This document shows positions 44,359-57,044 of a stretch of 64,000 bases of DNA, piece after piece (positions within the stretch are counted from its first letter, which is position 1; each line of letters starts with the position of its first letter). A program made the translations under genes and the position numbers. The stretch comes from Begonia masoniana (Eukaryota; Streptophyta; Magnoliopsida; Cucurbitales; Begoniaceae). The stretch is taken from the NCBI GenBank assembly GCA_022432975.1, contig CM039512.1, positions 34,097,730 to 34,161,729 of the forward strand, given 5' to 3'. Under the pieces are notes generated by a model. The model did no database searches. It saw nothing but the letters and a program-made list of their open reading frames with translations, and was not told the origin of the DNA.

Positions 44359-47300
44359 CTAACCACCAATTTCTTCCTCTATGCTACCATCAGTTTTCCA
44401 TACTATATCTTTCAGCCCAGTGGAGAGGTTCTTATAGAACTGAAAATTTAGAACTTGGTAAGAATGGGGATGGAATGCTCTAATGTCGTGTTAAAATAAT
44501 ATGTAAAAATTCTCTCGCCTGTAGCAAATTGTCCAGGAGTTGCTTTGTATGTAGCTTAGAATCTATTTTACCAAGATATAGATCGTCTAAATGTTGTTAA
44601 TGGTAATGACTAACACATACCTTGTGAAATTCTAAAGTGTCTCCTCCAGCTTTGCGAACTTCGACCATGTAAAGTGAAGGGGCAACCTCATAAATCTGTT
44701 AAGAAGAAAGACACAAATCAAAGAAGTTCTATCAAGTGATGTCAACTAAATTTTAGCCAAAAAATGTGGAAAATTCAACCTCGGTGGCAACTGATAAATG
44801 ACCTTTACGACCAGTTTTTCCTCCTTGAAGTTTCAACTGCAACAGCAAAAGAAGTGGGTTTTATTTCAGAGGTGGAAAAATAGATATTAGTTATTGCTAG
44901 AGCAAATGGCATCCATTGAAGAGTTGATCTCAACATCCTCATTGCATCGATACTTGAGACTTTTTATCAGATTTAACTTTGAATGTCAAAAAAGTGATAC
45001 AAAGTACACCTACAAGACCATCAGCATTAATGTCATTTGGCCCATCGCATATCGAACACTTGCCATCTATATTTTATCATCTAGAATTAACAGAAGAGGG
45101 AATGTTTTACCTTGAAGTTATTTTTCTTCACATCAAATCCCAAGGGAGTTGCCGCTTCCTCAATCTTGGAAATGATCACATTAGCAGGACAATTGGATGT
45201 GAACCTTGTTTCACGTTTGGCAAGTCCCTGCTTACCATAGTTTATAATTAAGTCTATAGAAGGTAGGTAGATGAATAAGAAATTGGCAATCATTCAACTG
45301 TCCTGCTAATGTATGTTTAAAATTAAGGAATAGAGAAAATAATCTTTCTTAATTATGATTATTCTAAGCAACAAATTTTTAAAAACCAAAAAACTAAATC
45401 TCAAACCCATGTTCATAATTTTAAATCAAACTTAAAAAACTTAAACATAATCCTAATTATTCAAATAAACTAATATAACTGGAAAACTTGAATATCAGCG
45501 TAGATTTCAACACTCCACCAAACTAGTGAATAGATATTCTCCATTTTCAGCTTAGATATGATGCTTTAAACATTGAAATATTTAATATTTTAGTAAGTAA
45601 ATTAGCTAATTGGCTACCTCTCAACAATATTGATTACAAATTAAACTCGCTGACTTTTTTCCTTCGATGAAATGTTTGTCGATTTCAATATGCTCTTTCT
45701 AATCATGCTAAACTGAATTGTGATATACATTGATTGTATACGTATTATCAAAGTGAAGTCTCATAGAGCCATCCTATTTGATTTGCAAATCTTCTAACTC
45801 ACATACACATTGAGTCATTATTCGAAATTCTGCATTTTCCATAGATAGAGAGACTTTATCTTGCTTCTTACTCTTCCGTGTGTAAAAAATTTCTACCAAG
45901 AAATGTACAATAGTCCGCGTCGATCTTTTGTCGCTAGCATAGCTTGCATCAGTGTACGCATCCCGTGATAAACCTCTATTTTGTTCAAATAAGATACTTT
46001 TACCTCACATGACTTTTAGATATTGTAACACTCAAATGACTGTCTACATATGTAATAAACCTCTATTTTGTTCAAATAAGATACTTTTATCTCATATGAC
46101 TTTTATATATTGTAACCCTCAAATGACTGTCTACATATGAATCTCCTTTAGATGATGTATAAATTGACTAATCACACTTACTACATATGCTATATCAGGC
46201 TGTATGTGAAATAAATAAATGAATTTTCCTGCCAAATATTGGTATTTTTCTTTGATTACCTCATTCTCATTTTTTGCACTTTCAAGTTTGAGATTAAGAT
46301 CAACTGGAATGCTTCTCGATTTACATGTTGTCTTGTCAGTTTCCTTTAGTAAGTCATTCACATGTTTTGTTGGGATATAAATATTTCATGTTTACAGTGG
46401 ATCACCTCAATCTCTAGAAAATATTTTAATCTTCCCAAAACTTAAATCTCAAATTCCCTAGCTAGACACTCACTCAGAGATTGTTTCTCTTGTCATTATT
46501 GCATGTTACAATTATATTATCCTCGTAGACGGCAAAGCTGTAACTCTCCCTGACATCCAAGGATTACAGAGACTTTTTTTTTTTTGAAGTTCTATCTTTA
46601 AATCACTCTGATTTCTCAACTTTGTTGGCAATACAACAATTTCTTCGGAAGATCTCGTCTCTGCTCGCACCTATTTCACGGTCGTCTTCACCTCTGCCAA
46701 GGTTCCTTAGTTTGTTTCTCCTCAATCGAGTTTCTCGGATCTATCGTCTGCTTTGCCAATTTGTTGTTGAGTTGTCAGCGCTTTCTTGGACTTCTATTTT
46801 CCTGCTGTTGGGTTTATTTACTATTGTTGAGTTTCTTGGCTAGAGCTTCTTTGCTCTATTTTAATCTTTTTACCTATGGTTTTAATTTATTCAAGTTCGT
46901 CTTTGGATCAACTAATTGAAGCCCCAAAATTTTTTGATCCAAATGGTTTAACGGGTGGTCATCAAATGGGCAGGATAAGGTATCGAAGAAGATATTTGCG
47001 AAGCAGCCTAAAGTTGGACGATTGTTTTTTTATTTTTTCATTCTTACCTTTGTTTCATTAGTGTGCACAGTTGTAACTCGAAAGAGTGAAATTTGGCACA
47101 AACGTTGAAGTCCTCCAACTTTATTATTCAATCTCATTTAATAAATTCTAGTGTTTTGAATAATAAAAATCAATTTTCATTCTTATCTAAATTTTGACTG
47201 TTGTACATGCAAATTAGAAAGTGTAAATGTCTTTCATTTCCTTCATATTGAAATTGTGTCAATAGTTGATTTGATTTGATTTGATTTGATTTACAGTGAT

Positions 47301-50300
47301 GTGTGGGGCATTACTTCAATCATATCTTATGTCAATTATAAATCTTTTTTACATTTATTGATGATTGTAGCAAATATATGATTTATTTTATTCATTATAA
47401 ATCAAAAGTATTTTCTGTTTTTATAAAGTTTTTAGACTATGTTGACTCAATTCTCTTCTACCATAATAATATGATATGATTCATTTGACGAATATATGTC
47501 CCATAAATTTTATGATTTTCGACAACAGAAAGGAATTGTTTTCCAATGTTACTGTCCTAACACACCTCAACAAAAAAATTATCATCTATTAGATGTTGCT
47601 TGAACTTTATTACTTGAATATTTTCTTCCACCCAAATTTTGGGTAGAAACCTTATATACAACAGTTTATTTAATTAATAACCTGTCTCTAAGTGTCTTAA
47701 ATTTTGAATCTCTATATTAGTGTCTTCATCATAAACATCCTAATTATCTTAATATGCATACTTTTAATTGTATTTGTTTTGTTCATTTGCCACCTCATAA
47801 ACGCCATAAACTTCCTGCTCAGCTTGTTTAATGTGCATTAATGGGTAATAACATTTCACACAAAGGTTATGATTGTTATGATCTATCCACTAACAGAATT
47901 CGAAAGTCTCAACATGTTTTCTTTGAGAATCAATACTTTTTTCTTGCACATGCTTAATCTTTGCTAGACCTGCTTGTTCTTCCTAAAATTGATTAATTGA
48001 GTACAACTCTTAATCGAAAAAGTCTAGATTTGTGTATGAACGACGAAGTGCAACTTTGCCAGTACTTGAGACTGACTTGCAAGCAGATTCCTGCTCATAG
48101 TGCTCCTATCATGCCTTATCCTGCTAGAGACATAATTTTTCGACGCTCTTCCAAAATTAGTAATATTCCTGATTGGTATGGTTTTTCTCACACATCTCTA
48201 CATACTACTTTGTCTTCAATTTCATTACTTCATGTTATTAAGTTGTGAGACATGAGTGTTGGCATAAAGCAATGGCTAAAGAACTTCCAGCAATTGAAGA
48301 TAATCACACATGGGATGTTACTTATCCTCCTAATGTTAAGAAAATTGGTTGTAAATACACTTACTCGATCAAGCTTCAATCTGATGGTTCTCTCAATCAA
48401 TTTAAAGCACGATTGGTTGTTCTTGGAGTAACAAACAAGAGTATGCAGTCAACTATGATAATCTTTTGCTCAATTGCTAAATGACTACAGTACAAACTAT
48501 TCTTTCTATTGTTGCTTTACAAGGTTGGTCTATCCATTAAATAAATGTCAAAAGTGCATTTTTTCATGGTGAACTCAAAGAAGAAATTTATATGGTTTTG
48601 CCTCATGGCGTGTCACCATTTTCTTTGAAAGTATGTAAATTGAATTGATCTTTATATGGGTTGAAACAAGCTCTTTGGGCTTTGGTTTGATATAAATCTG
48701 ACAACCTTTGTTGATTTTTTCTTCAAGCAAAGTCAATATAATTCATTTTTGTTTCTTTAGAAGACAGCTAAAGGAATTGTTATTCTTCTTGTTTATGATG
48801 ATGATATTGTCATTACTAAAACAGATTCTGCATTGATCATTCGTTTGTAGTAATATCTTCAGACTGTATTCCATATGGAAGATTTTGGTCCATTTACTTA
48901 TTTCCTGGATTTTAAAGTTCATACTACTACTTCTGGTATTTTCTTGAATTAACATAAATACACAGGATTTAACTACTTTGGTCAATCTTCAAGATATTTC
49001 GTCTACTGATACTCCATTGGAAATTAAGACAGTATTGTAGTGAGAGGGTAATCTTCTTTCCAATCCTATTACACGTCGACAGTAGATATGTAGTATGAAT
49101 TATTTAACTATTATACGATTTGATATATCTTTTGTAGTTCAGCAAGTTAGTCAATTCATGTAGAATCCACGTCATCTCTATTTAGTTGTTGCTCATCGTA
49201 CTAATTGATATCTTCGAGGGACATCTAGTCGTAGCTTATTCTACCCATATGGTTCTCCGGTTTATCTTGTTGCTTATAGTGATGTTGATTGGGCAAGTTG
49301 TCCGCATGTTTCTCGACAATTCTTTAATTTTGTGAAAAATTAAGAAACAAGATCGAGTCTTTAAATCTTCAACTGAGTTGGAATACCATGCAAATGTCTG
49401 CGGCTTGTTTTGATATTATCTGGCTTCGTGGACTTCTATCTGAGTTTGGTTTTCCATAATCTTCATTCACTTCGCTCGATGATAACACTAGTGCTATTCA
49501 AATTGGCACTAATCCTACTTACTATGACCGCACCAAGCACATCGAAGTACATTGTCGCTCTATTCGACAAGCTTTAAACAATGACATCATATCTCTTCCT
49601 CATATTTCTACTGATATGCAGATAGCAGAAATATTCACAAAGGTCATGACACGAAAACATCATCAGTTTCTCGTACACAAATTGATGCTTCTTGATCGAC
49701 CAACATCAATCTAAGGGAGGATGAGAGTCACATCATGAATTAATGTCCAGTTATGACACTATAACTGTAAATAATTTGTAACATATATTCTTTATTTAGA
49801 TAGGTGTAATTCATGTAATGGCTGATTTTTAGCAATCTATGTAATTTCTACTTTTTTCTATATAATGATACTAACTCTCACAATGATTATATTCAATCCA
49901 ATTTTAATAAGCAGTAGTGTTTAGGCTAAAAAAGAAGCTTTATGAGATGTTCAATTGTTTTGGCAGGATACAAAATATGATAAAGGACATAATGATTGTT
50001 TTAAGCATTTTCTAACACATTTCCTAAGGGCAATAGGTAGGTCTAGATTATTTTTACTCATTTGGTGGCTCAGCTTCACATTGTAATGAGGGATTAGGAG
50101 ATCCTCATTCATAGGCTCGGGGTCCTTGAACGTGCTCATGATCAAGAGTGGTTGTCTTCTTCCTTGATTATGGATTATCAAATCGTTTTGCATGAGTCGT
50201 TTTAGGTAGGAGGGGCGACAATTCAATAAGAGATTTATGGAGTAAAGAAGATGACAGATCAAGTATGGAATTAAAATATTCTAGTGAATCTGATAGGTCC

Positions 50301-53300
50301 CCAAACACAGATTAGAAGAAAGATGGATTGATATTAAAAAGACCTCAAAATAGGGTCATCCAAGCACACAAGGGAGGCTCGGTTCTCCCCCAAAATTCCC
50401 ACCCAATATCTTCCTCCCTTTCTCCTCTATTCCCTCCACTTTATAATTCCCCACTCCCACAAGCCCCTCTGCCACGCAGGCTTACAAACTCCCTAACCCA
50501 CTAGTGCTCCCTCCCACTAAGGCCTACCAAGTTAGTGCCCTCTCTCCCCACTAAGGCCTATCAGAATCCTCCCCCTTAAGATAAGATGCGAAAACAGTAA
50601 GACATTTTTTCACTAAAAATAACATCCATAGAGACATAGAACTTCTTGGAAGAAGTATAATAACATTTATATCCCTTTTGTGTTGGAGAATATCCCTCAA
50701 AACACACTAGAGTGCCCTTACATCTAACTTCCCTCAATTTTGATTGTGACTATAGGTAAATAATACGCTAAAATATCCAAGCAATGAGACTATTTGTAGG
50801 GTGAATTTGAGGGTAAAGTGGAGATAACATTTCTAGTAGACTTCTAAAACTGTAGAATCTAGAAGACAAACTATTGAAGAGATAAGTGGTTGGAAGATCT
50901 GCTCCACCCCCCAGAATTTGGATTCGTACCCACATCCATGCCATGATCATGGCATTATCCTCATCCCATGTTCCCAAAGTTGGGTCTCCAAGCTTCGGTT
51001 TTGTCCCTATAAGATTGCTAATTTTGACATTTCCTTTTAGAATAGCAAGGACTATATTTGACACCATTTTAGGTAGTTTTTTCCAACCAACTTATATGTT
51101 GTTCTATGTTCTGCAAATTCTAAGACTGGAAATGAGTAATCTCCTCTGATTGACTTAAATCTTGAATGAAAGCAATAACAGAACTTCTCTAAACCAACAA
51201 CAGGTTCACGAACAATAAGAAATCAGTGAACAGATAAAAAAAAGATTTTGTAATGAAACACAAGGGTCAATGCTACTGAACAACAAACCACGACCACAAT
51301 GTATGAGACATACCCAGGAATTGCGACAGAAAACATCTTGAAGTTGTGGAATGGAACCAAAGACTTGAACTTCCTAATTTGCGAATCTAGGAATAACAAG
51401 GCTCGAGACTGAAAAATAGAGATATCCCTATTGGTGTTGTGAGTCTCTCAAACCAGGTGCAGTCCAACATTGAAAGCTGTATGGGGTCAAATAGACAACT
51501 ACGGACGAACATACATCACAACAAAAATTTCTGAGATATATAGAAGTAGAAGAAAAGGTATCGAGAGAAAACAAGAAGTTTCCTAAGTGCACCTAATGAG
51601 CAAGTTGAATTCATTTACAACAGCATCATTAAGATCTTAATGTCAAGAAAAAGATTTCTATCTTGCAATCACCTTAAATAATCCATCTGCAAACCTAAGG
51701 AAAAAATATAGCTACTTCACGTACCATTTGCTTTTCAAAAAGTGAGCCAAGGTTGAGGCCCTGAGACGTAGAGATAAGCTCAAAAGCATTCATGGTGACA
51801 GGAGCCACAGAGCCGTCTTCTCTCTTCTCTACAACAAGGTTACATGTATCCTGACACCACCACTAAAAATATTAGACCATGTCATATTACAGTAACCTTT
51901 TTGAAATAAATCATAGAAGTTTTCAGTGACAATAGGAGGATAATTTCTTACTCCGGATTCATTGAAGATAGCATCAACATCATCAAGAGTAACGTCAGCT
52001 TGTTCATAAATGGGTGGCTTATATCCTTTCTTAAACCATTCATTCTCAATAACCTCAGCAATGGTAATTCGCTGTTACATGATAAATCCCAAATGTTAAA
52101 TATATTCTCAGAAGTTTTAAGATGAAAGACCAGTAGAGCAGGTCCAATCTAACTAAAATCATAGTAGAGATATGTTTGTGTACAGTTGAGGGGTTGGGAT
52201 CCAGAATCCGCTTTATTAACTTTTTTCCACTCGTCGAAAACCATGATGGACAAGTGAACTCAGCCTTATGTATCTGCAAAACAGCACAACACCATAATCA
52301 GATAAATCAGTCACTTGAAAACTTAAACACTGTTCATTGAGTGAAAGCAATAACAAAGCACTAGAAATATGCATGAGACTCTAACATACTTCTAGATTTC
52401 TTTGAACAATTTAAAGAATCAAACTTTACTATTGTGTTTATAATTTGTGATCCACTTTAAGCTACCAAGGTTCAAAAAAGTACTTTGTGATATTTGTCAA
52501 ACTTAATTTTTGATGCAACAAAACCCAAATTCATATTCAATCCAGGAGTTTTTTTTACATCTACAGAACTCGAGTACGATTTTTATTCCAGAAGAAATTG
52601 ACGTAGTACAAACCATAATTCCATTAGATTTTCTATTTTATTATTTCCTAGTTTAAGTAGTTTTTTATTTTATTTATGTTTTATATTTCCTTAAGTTTCT
52701 AATTAATTATTTTCTTAATTTATTATATTTTATTATGATTATTTCTTTTTATATTATTATTGAAAAAGTCTATAAAAGATTAACTTGTAATAGTTAAAGA
52801 GATTTTTGATAATTAATAGAATTTTTCCTATTTTGAGAGTTATTCTTCCGCTATTATTTTATTTTTTTACTTTTATTACGAAACAAAACGACCGCTGCAC
52901 CAGTCACCATAATGCATCACCAAAAGATCATGATTTATGAAATTGGAATCCCAATTATAAACAACAATTAAAGCATATTTTAGAGCTCAGCCAATGCAAT
53001 GAAAATCTGACTGGAAAAAATACATTTGGAATCAAGAATAACCTTCAATCTGCTTATAGAACATATTCCACCACCTATTCCTAATGTTGTACTACTAGCT
53101 AATCCATGTTGGAAGCCTCCTTACAAGAGAACATTGATATGGTTTTGAATCACGACAATCAACACTTGTACTATTTAAAACAATATAAAACTACAAATCC
53201 TTTGGAGCTTTCAAGATTACAAACAATCTCCTCCTAGACCGACTCAGTCTAGAATTTTTCCTCTTTTACACATACAATTTTCTATCCTTTTATATTATTA

Positions 53301-56300
53301 TTCTATTTATACTCTCTTATCCTACTAACTTCTCTAACTTCCACTAACTCCTATTCAGATTTGACTTTCTCTGCTACCAAGTTCGATAAAAATTTAATTT
53401 CTTTCTCTACATCTCTGCTGAATTCTCTATTTCCTAATGAATTCTCGACAAAAACTTCTTCTTTTGTTGCCGAACCTCTCTCCTCCTAAAGATACTCATT
53501 CTCAGCAATGGTGTCTCTTTGAAACTTGTAAATAACAATCCACTTCACCCTTTCTATTCTAGTAATTTCTTCCTTCAGATTGGTTTCAATCACAGATTTT
53601 TCTTTTTTCTTTTCTTCACTCATTTCTTGAATTTTCAGGTATAGCTCTTCCTTCTCCACCTCCACTTTGTGTTCGGCATCTTCTGTTAATTTGTCTTCTG
53701 CAATTTCCTTTGCCTCTCTTTCTTCCTTGTCTTCTTTTTATTCTACAACATTGACAGTAGTCTCATCTACTTCATCTTTAATATTTTGGTAGTATTTTAA
53801 TCTATAATAGTCAACATATTTTTCTCGCCACCATGTTGGCAATCTATCATATTTTATTCTATTCTTGGCATGGCAGAATCGATCCAACAACGTACTCTTT
53901 AATTCTCTCCATGTATAGAAAGGTACTCAACTCTCACATTGATACCATCTCTACTTTTTCTTCATCGAACAATCTATTAATGCTGAAATATCTATCAATC
54001 CCAAAAATTCATCATTCCGAATCTTGATCTAAAAAAAAAAGAAATTCAAATTTCTCTTCACTACACCAGAAATTTCTTTTATCTATTGTTTCCCCTAGAG
54101 TTCGATGCTCTGATATCAATTGATATGATTTTGAATCACAACAATCAACACTTATACTATTTAAAACAACATAGAACTACAAATGTCTTGAAACTTTAGA
54201 GACTCCAAACAATCTCCCCCTAGATCGACTCAATCTAGAATTTTCTCTCTTACACATACAATTTTCTATCCCTTTATATTCCCATTTTCTTCTATTTATA
54301 CTCTCTTATTTTACTAACTTCCCTAAATTTTAACTGACATAATGGAAGCACTTAAATGAAGGATATAAAATAACAAAACACATAAAGTTTGGCATCATTC
54401 TCCAACACAATTTTAACATGGGGATTTTAGTAAGACTTTGAACTAACAAAATAAATTTTGCATAACTTGAAGTTTAAAAATACATAATTCACAAAACAAC
54501 GAAGCACAATTATAGATGTAATACCTTTTTATACAATACTGCAAGGTTGGAATCTTCAAAGGGCAAATAACCAGCCATTAGGACAAAAAGAATCACACCA
54601 CATGACCACAAATCTGCTAGTACTCCGTCATAGCCTTTGTTATTGATTACCTAGAAATGAAAAATCACTTAAATTAATCCTCTCTCGCAGCTTAGAAAAT
54701 AGTTTTCCAGAAAAGTTGATCATACCTCAGGCGCAACATAATTTGGTGTGCCACAGGTTGTGTGGAGCAGACCGTCTTCCTAAATAAGAACAATAGAATA
54801 ATCACAAATCCCAGTCTTTAAACCAAGTAAAGCTGCTCTGATTCGATAATCATTTACCCCAGAACAGAAACTGGTATGTGCTCAGTGATCTAATGTAACT
54901 TTAAATTTAAACAACTAAGAAATAAACTAATAAAAAATTTGTGTCATAATACTTACTCGAACTTGCTGAGGTAGAGCACTCAACCCAAAATCAGAAACTT
55001 TAAGAACTCCATTAGAATCTAGCAGCAAATTTTCAGGCTACAATTTACACAAATTTAATAAGCTTTCAATAGCCTTAGTATTGCATTACTCTAATTAATG
55101 TCGCTGCCATATTTTTAGAAATAACAATGTAGACAAAACAAAGTCTTAGTATTAAAGACTTTCGCACCTTTAAGTCACGATGAAAAACACCTCTGCTATG
55201 ACAATAATCCACAGCATTAATAAGCTGCTGGAAGTACTTTCTTGCCTCATCTTCTTTTAATTTCCCTTTACTGGCCTGTTTTAGGGAGAACGGTAAGAAA
55301 ACCATAATAGTGTACGTGTGTACAGTTTTCAACTGTCAATCCATATTCCATGATATATGAAATCAGCTGGAAAAAAAAAAAAAACTGATGCAATATATCT
55401 TACAATTTTGTCAAACAATTCTCCACCAGTAACAAATTCCATGACAATGTAAATCTTGGTCCTGCTAGCCATCACCTGGATGAAATACTCTGTTGGATGT
55501 CACATGAATGGTAACCAAGAAACAGAAAGACCAAACACAAATGACTAGGAAGGGCATTAACTTATAAGATAAAGCTTATCATAAAGACTATAAACACATA
55601 GGTGGCTTGGCCCAGTTCTTACCTCATACATGCGGATGACATTAGGATGTCTGATTAGTTTCATTGTTGATATTTCTCTTTTAATCTGTTGAAAGATAAA
55701 AGAAATTGCAAAGAGATTATAATATAATTTGTTATGATTTAATGTGCATAGCTTTTGCATCCTACATGGAATGGTAGATATAGCATACAATAAAGTTAAC
55801 CACTGTACAAGCACAGTCATAGCTATCAACGTGAAAGCGACATAATAAGAACGGTGGGTTGGACAAATAAAGCTTGCATTCATTATTTCTTGTGTTCTCA
55901 AGTGGCAATAGAGAAGAACATTTTTGTAGAATATTATTACTCTAAAAAAGAATACTACATTCCGTATCAACTCACCATCATATAACAATATCACATTCTA
56001 ATATTACTTAGCTCTGTATTACTAAATTAAGTTAAGATTTTAAGATGAATTAATATCAGAATATAATTTAAGTCATTTTCAGACTTCGCATGCCAAGCAA
56101 CCACGTAACAAAAGTATAGTAAAAAAGATCTATGCCAATCATTGCAAACTATAAAATGCAAAGTTTCAACTAAGGCATGCAGCAAAAAATGTAGTTTCTT
56201 ACACATTGTAATCCAGTAGTGAAGTTACATCTGGACTTTCAAATGAAGAAAATTCAAAGAAACAGTAATAGCCTTATATAATTGTCCACATTTAACTTTT

Positions 56301-57044
56301 TAGTCTTCTTTGGAGGCTCCTTGAACTATGAGTGGAAGAAAGGAAACGTTCTGCATGAATAATCAAAAGTTCCAGTCTGTTTTTTTTTTCTTTTGCATCA
56401 GTAACCAAATAATTGTGTCAATAATGACCCTTTTCATACAATTACCAGTTTAAGTTAGGCTTTTAGCCATTGGAATAGCCACTTTTTCTGTTAAATAGAA
56501 ACATAAACATCATCAGTCAAGGTAGATAACATCAATTTTATAAAACTATTCTTTACTTCTCTAGAAACCAAAAGATTCCACTACCACACGCACGCGCACA
56601 CACACGTACTATCATCCAGGTTCATGCCCTTCCCAGAAAGTCAAATTCCAACAGTGGAACAGACACCTAACAGAAATGAAGTATATCTTTCCACTGTTTC
56701 AGCGTTGAAAACCGACAAAATGCAAGACCCTTACTGTCATGTTCCGAATCTAAATTTGACTCAATCAATTTTATTTTGATCAAAGAAACGAAGGCTGTTG
56801 ATTAGCACGTATATAAAAATTATAAAATATTTGGAAGACTAATTATGGTGAAGAAAAGATTTACCTGGCCTATCATCTTGTGCTTGAGAATTTTCTCCTT
56901 ATCAAGGATTTTGATAGCGGCATTATCGCCGGTCTCTATGTTCCGAGCGAATTTCACCTTTGCGAAATTACCCTCGCCCAGAGTGCGACCCAGCTCATAC
57001 TTCCCGACTCTCGTTCGGCCGCTACTTCCAGATTTCGAAGACAT
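44359..57044 (-). CDS. CIPK23: CBL-interacting protein kinase, CIPK23 type (SnRK3), 14 coding exons, 449 aa
   Basis: A Ser/Thr kinase that, with calcium-loaded CBL proteins, phosphorylates membrane transporters; Arabidopsis CIPK23 acts on the K+ channel AKT1 and on NRT1.1. Exons (minus strand, high to low): 57044-56865, 55685-55623, 55475-55404, 55275-55168, 55037-54957, 54779-54726, 54650-54525, 52273-52184, 52071-51952, 51850-51725, 45227-45111, 44836-44780, 44695-44621, 44439-44359. Every intron is GT-AG and phase 0. Visible motifs are the Gly loop [12 protein letters not shown] (22-33), Lys45 in AAIK, Glu64, HRDLK (137-141), DFG (157-159), activation-loop [12 protein letters not shown] (175-186), the NAF motif from Asn319 (NAFELIS) and a PPI region RETRFTS to DTLEFHKFYKNL. 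The closest family match by recall is CIPK23 ([40 protein letters not shown]). At 449 residues it is shorter than the Arabidopsis protein because the acidic tail is reduced. No disabling change is seen. Confidence 0.95.
45640..46380 (-). pseudogene. Ty1-copia RT/RNase H fragment, minus strand
   Basis: The reverse strand reads [18 protein letters not shown] then [13 protein letters not shown], matching the conserved copia block YQRLVGKLIYLSHTRPDIA...VSQFMH.P..VHM. It continues into an RNase H-like part ([41 protein letters not shown]). There are several stops plus an in-frame 87-bp tandem duplication at 45,969-46,142. Decayed. Confidence 0.85.
45969..46142. repeat. 87-bp tandem duplication within the copia fragment
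   Basis: Copies begin TAAACCTCTATTTTGTTCAA at 45969 and 46056 and differ at only a few bases. The period is 29 codons, keeping the surrounding copia frame. Confidence 0.92.
46600..49720 (+). pseudogene. Ty1-copia gag-pol remnant, plus strand
   Basis: Contains integrase sequence from 47,300 (SDVWGI, then [35 protein letters not shown] and [10 protein letters not shown]). RT follows from 48,245 ([62 protein letters not shown]). RNase H and the C-terminus are at 49,240-49,713 ([33 protein letters not shown]-like IAEIFTK). Many stops and small frameshifts and a deleted gag/protease region show it is inactive. A purine tract AAGGGAGGA at 49,712 precedes a likely 3' LTR. Confidence 0.9.
49721..49915 (+). 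mobile_element. Probable 3' LTR remnant of the plus-strand copia element
   Basis: Starts TGAGAGTCACATCATG directly after the polypurine tract. It contains a TTTATATAATG-type motif at about 49,858 and lacks coding sequence. The right end is not resolved. Confidence 0.5.
50291..50563 (-). mobile_element. Short copia LTR (273 bp), minus orientation
   Basis: Begins TGATAGG and ends CCTATCA on the plus strand. On the minus strand it follows a polypurine tract TAAGGGGGAGGATTC (about 50,564-50,578), so it is the 3' LTR. Contains TTATAAAGTGG (minus, about 50,440). GAATC lies on both sides (50286-50290 and 50564-50568). Confidence 0.75.
50569..51150 (-). pseudogene. Truncated Ty1-copia internal sequence (gag joined to integrase tail)
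   Basis: The reverse strand reads a gag-like N-terminal segment ([20 protein letters not shown] then [12 protein letters not shown]; 51,030-50,920). After a large deletion comes an integrase C-terminal segment ([13 protein letters not shown] then [18 protein letters not shown]; 50,690-50,590). Protease and RT are missing. Confidence 0.75.
52274..54524 (-). other. CIPK intron 7, 2,251 bp, with a small LTR element
   Basis: The flanking splice sites are intact. It contains the LTR element at 53,135-54,340. An A+T-rich region at 52,600-52,880 (TATAAAAGATTAACTTG) may be another LTR remnant. The remainder shows nothing recognisable. Confidence 0.75.
53135..54340 (-). mobile_element. Small non-autonomous LTR element (TRIM-like), minus orientation
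   Basis: Two direct repeats of about 210 bp, 53,135-53,345 and 54,121-54,340, share TGATATG(G/A)TTTTGAATCAC, ACTATTTAAAACAA and TTACACATACAATTTTCTATC. Beside the right copy the minus strand reads TGATATCAGAGC (54,108-54,119), one base off the initiator-Met primer site. The roughly 780-bp interior has a minus-strand Lys/Glu-rich segment (near 53,580-53,740) resembling a coiled coil and no RT. Exact ends and the target duplication (AACAT / GACAT) are uncertain. Confidence 0.68.
55686..56864 (-). other. CIPK intron 1, 1,179 bp
   Basis: Donor CAG|GTAAAT (56,865/56,864) and acceptor TTTCAACAG (55,686). Contains a short (CA)n stretch near 56,590-56,605. No other feature seen. Confidence 0.85.

Larger units (their letters stand above)
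45228..51724 (-). other. CIPK intron 10, 6,497 bp, filled with copia fragments
   Basis: The donor (GTACGT, after CAAATG) and acceptor (AAGCAG, before GGACTTGCC) are intact. Three Ty1-copia fragments occupy most of it, two antisense to one another. The region 51,151-51,724 and the flanks show nothing recognisable. Confidence 0.9.
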
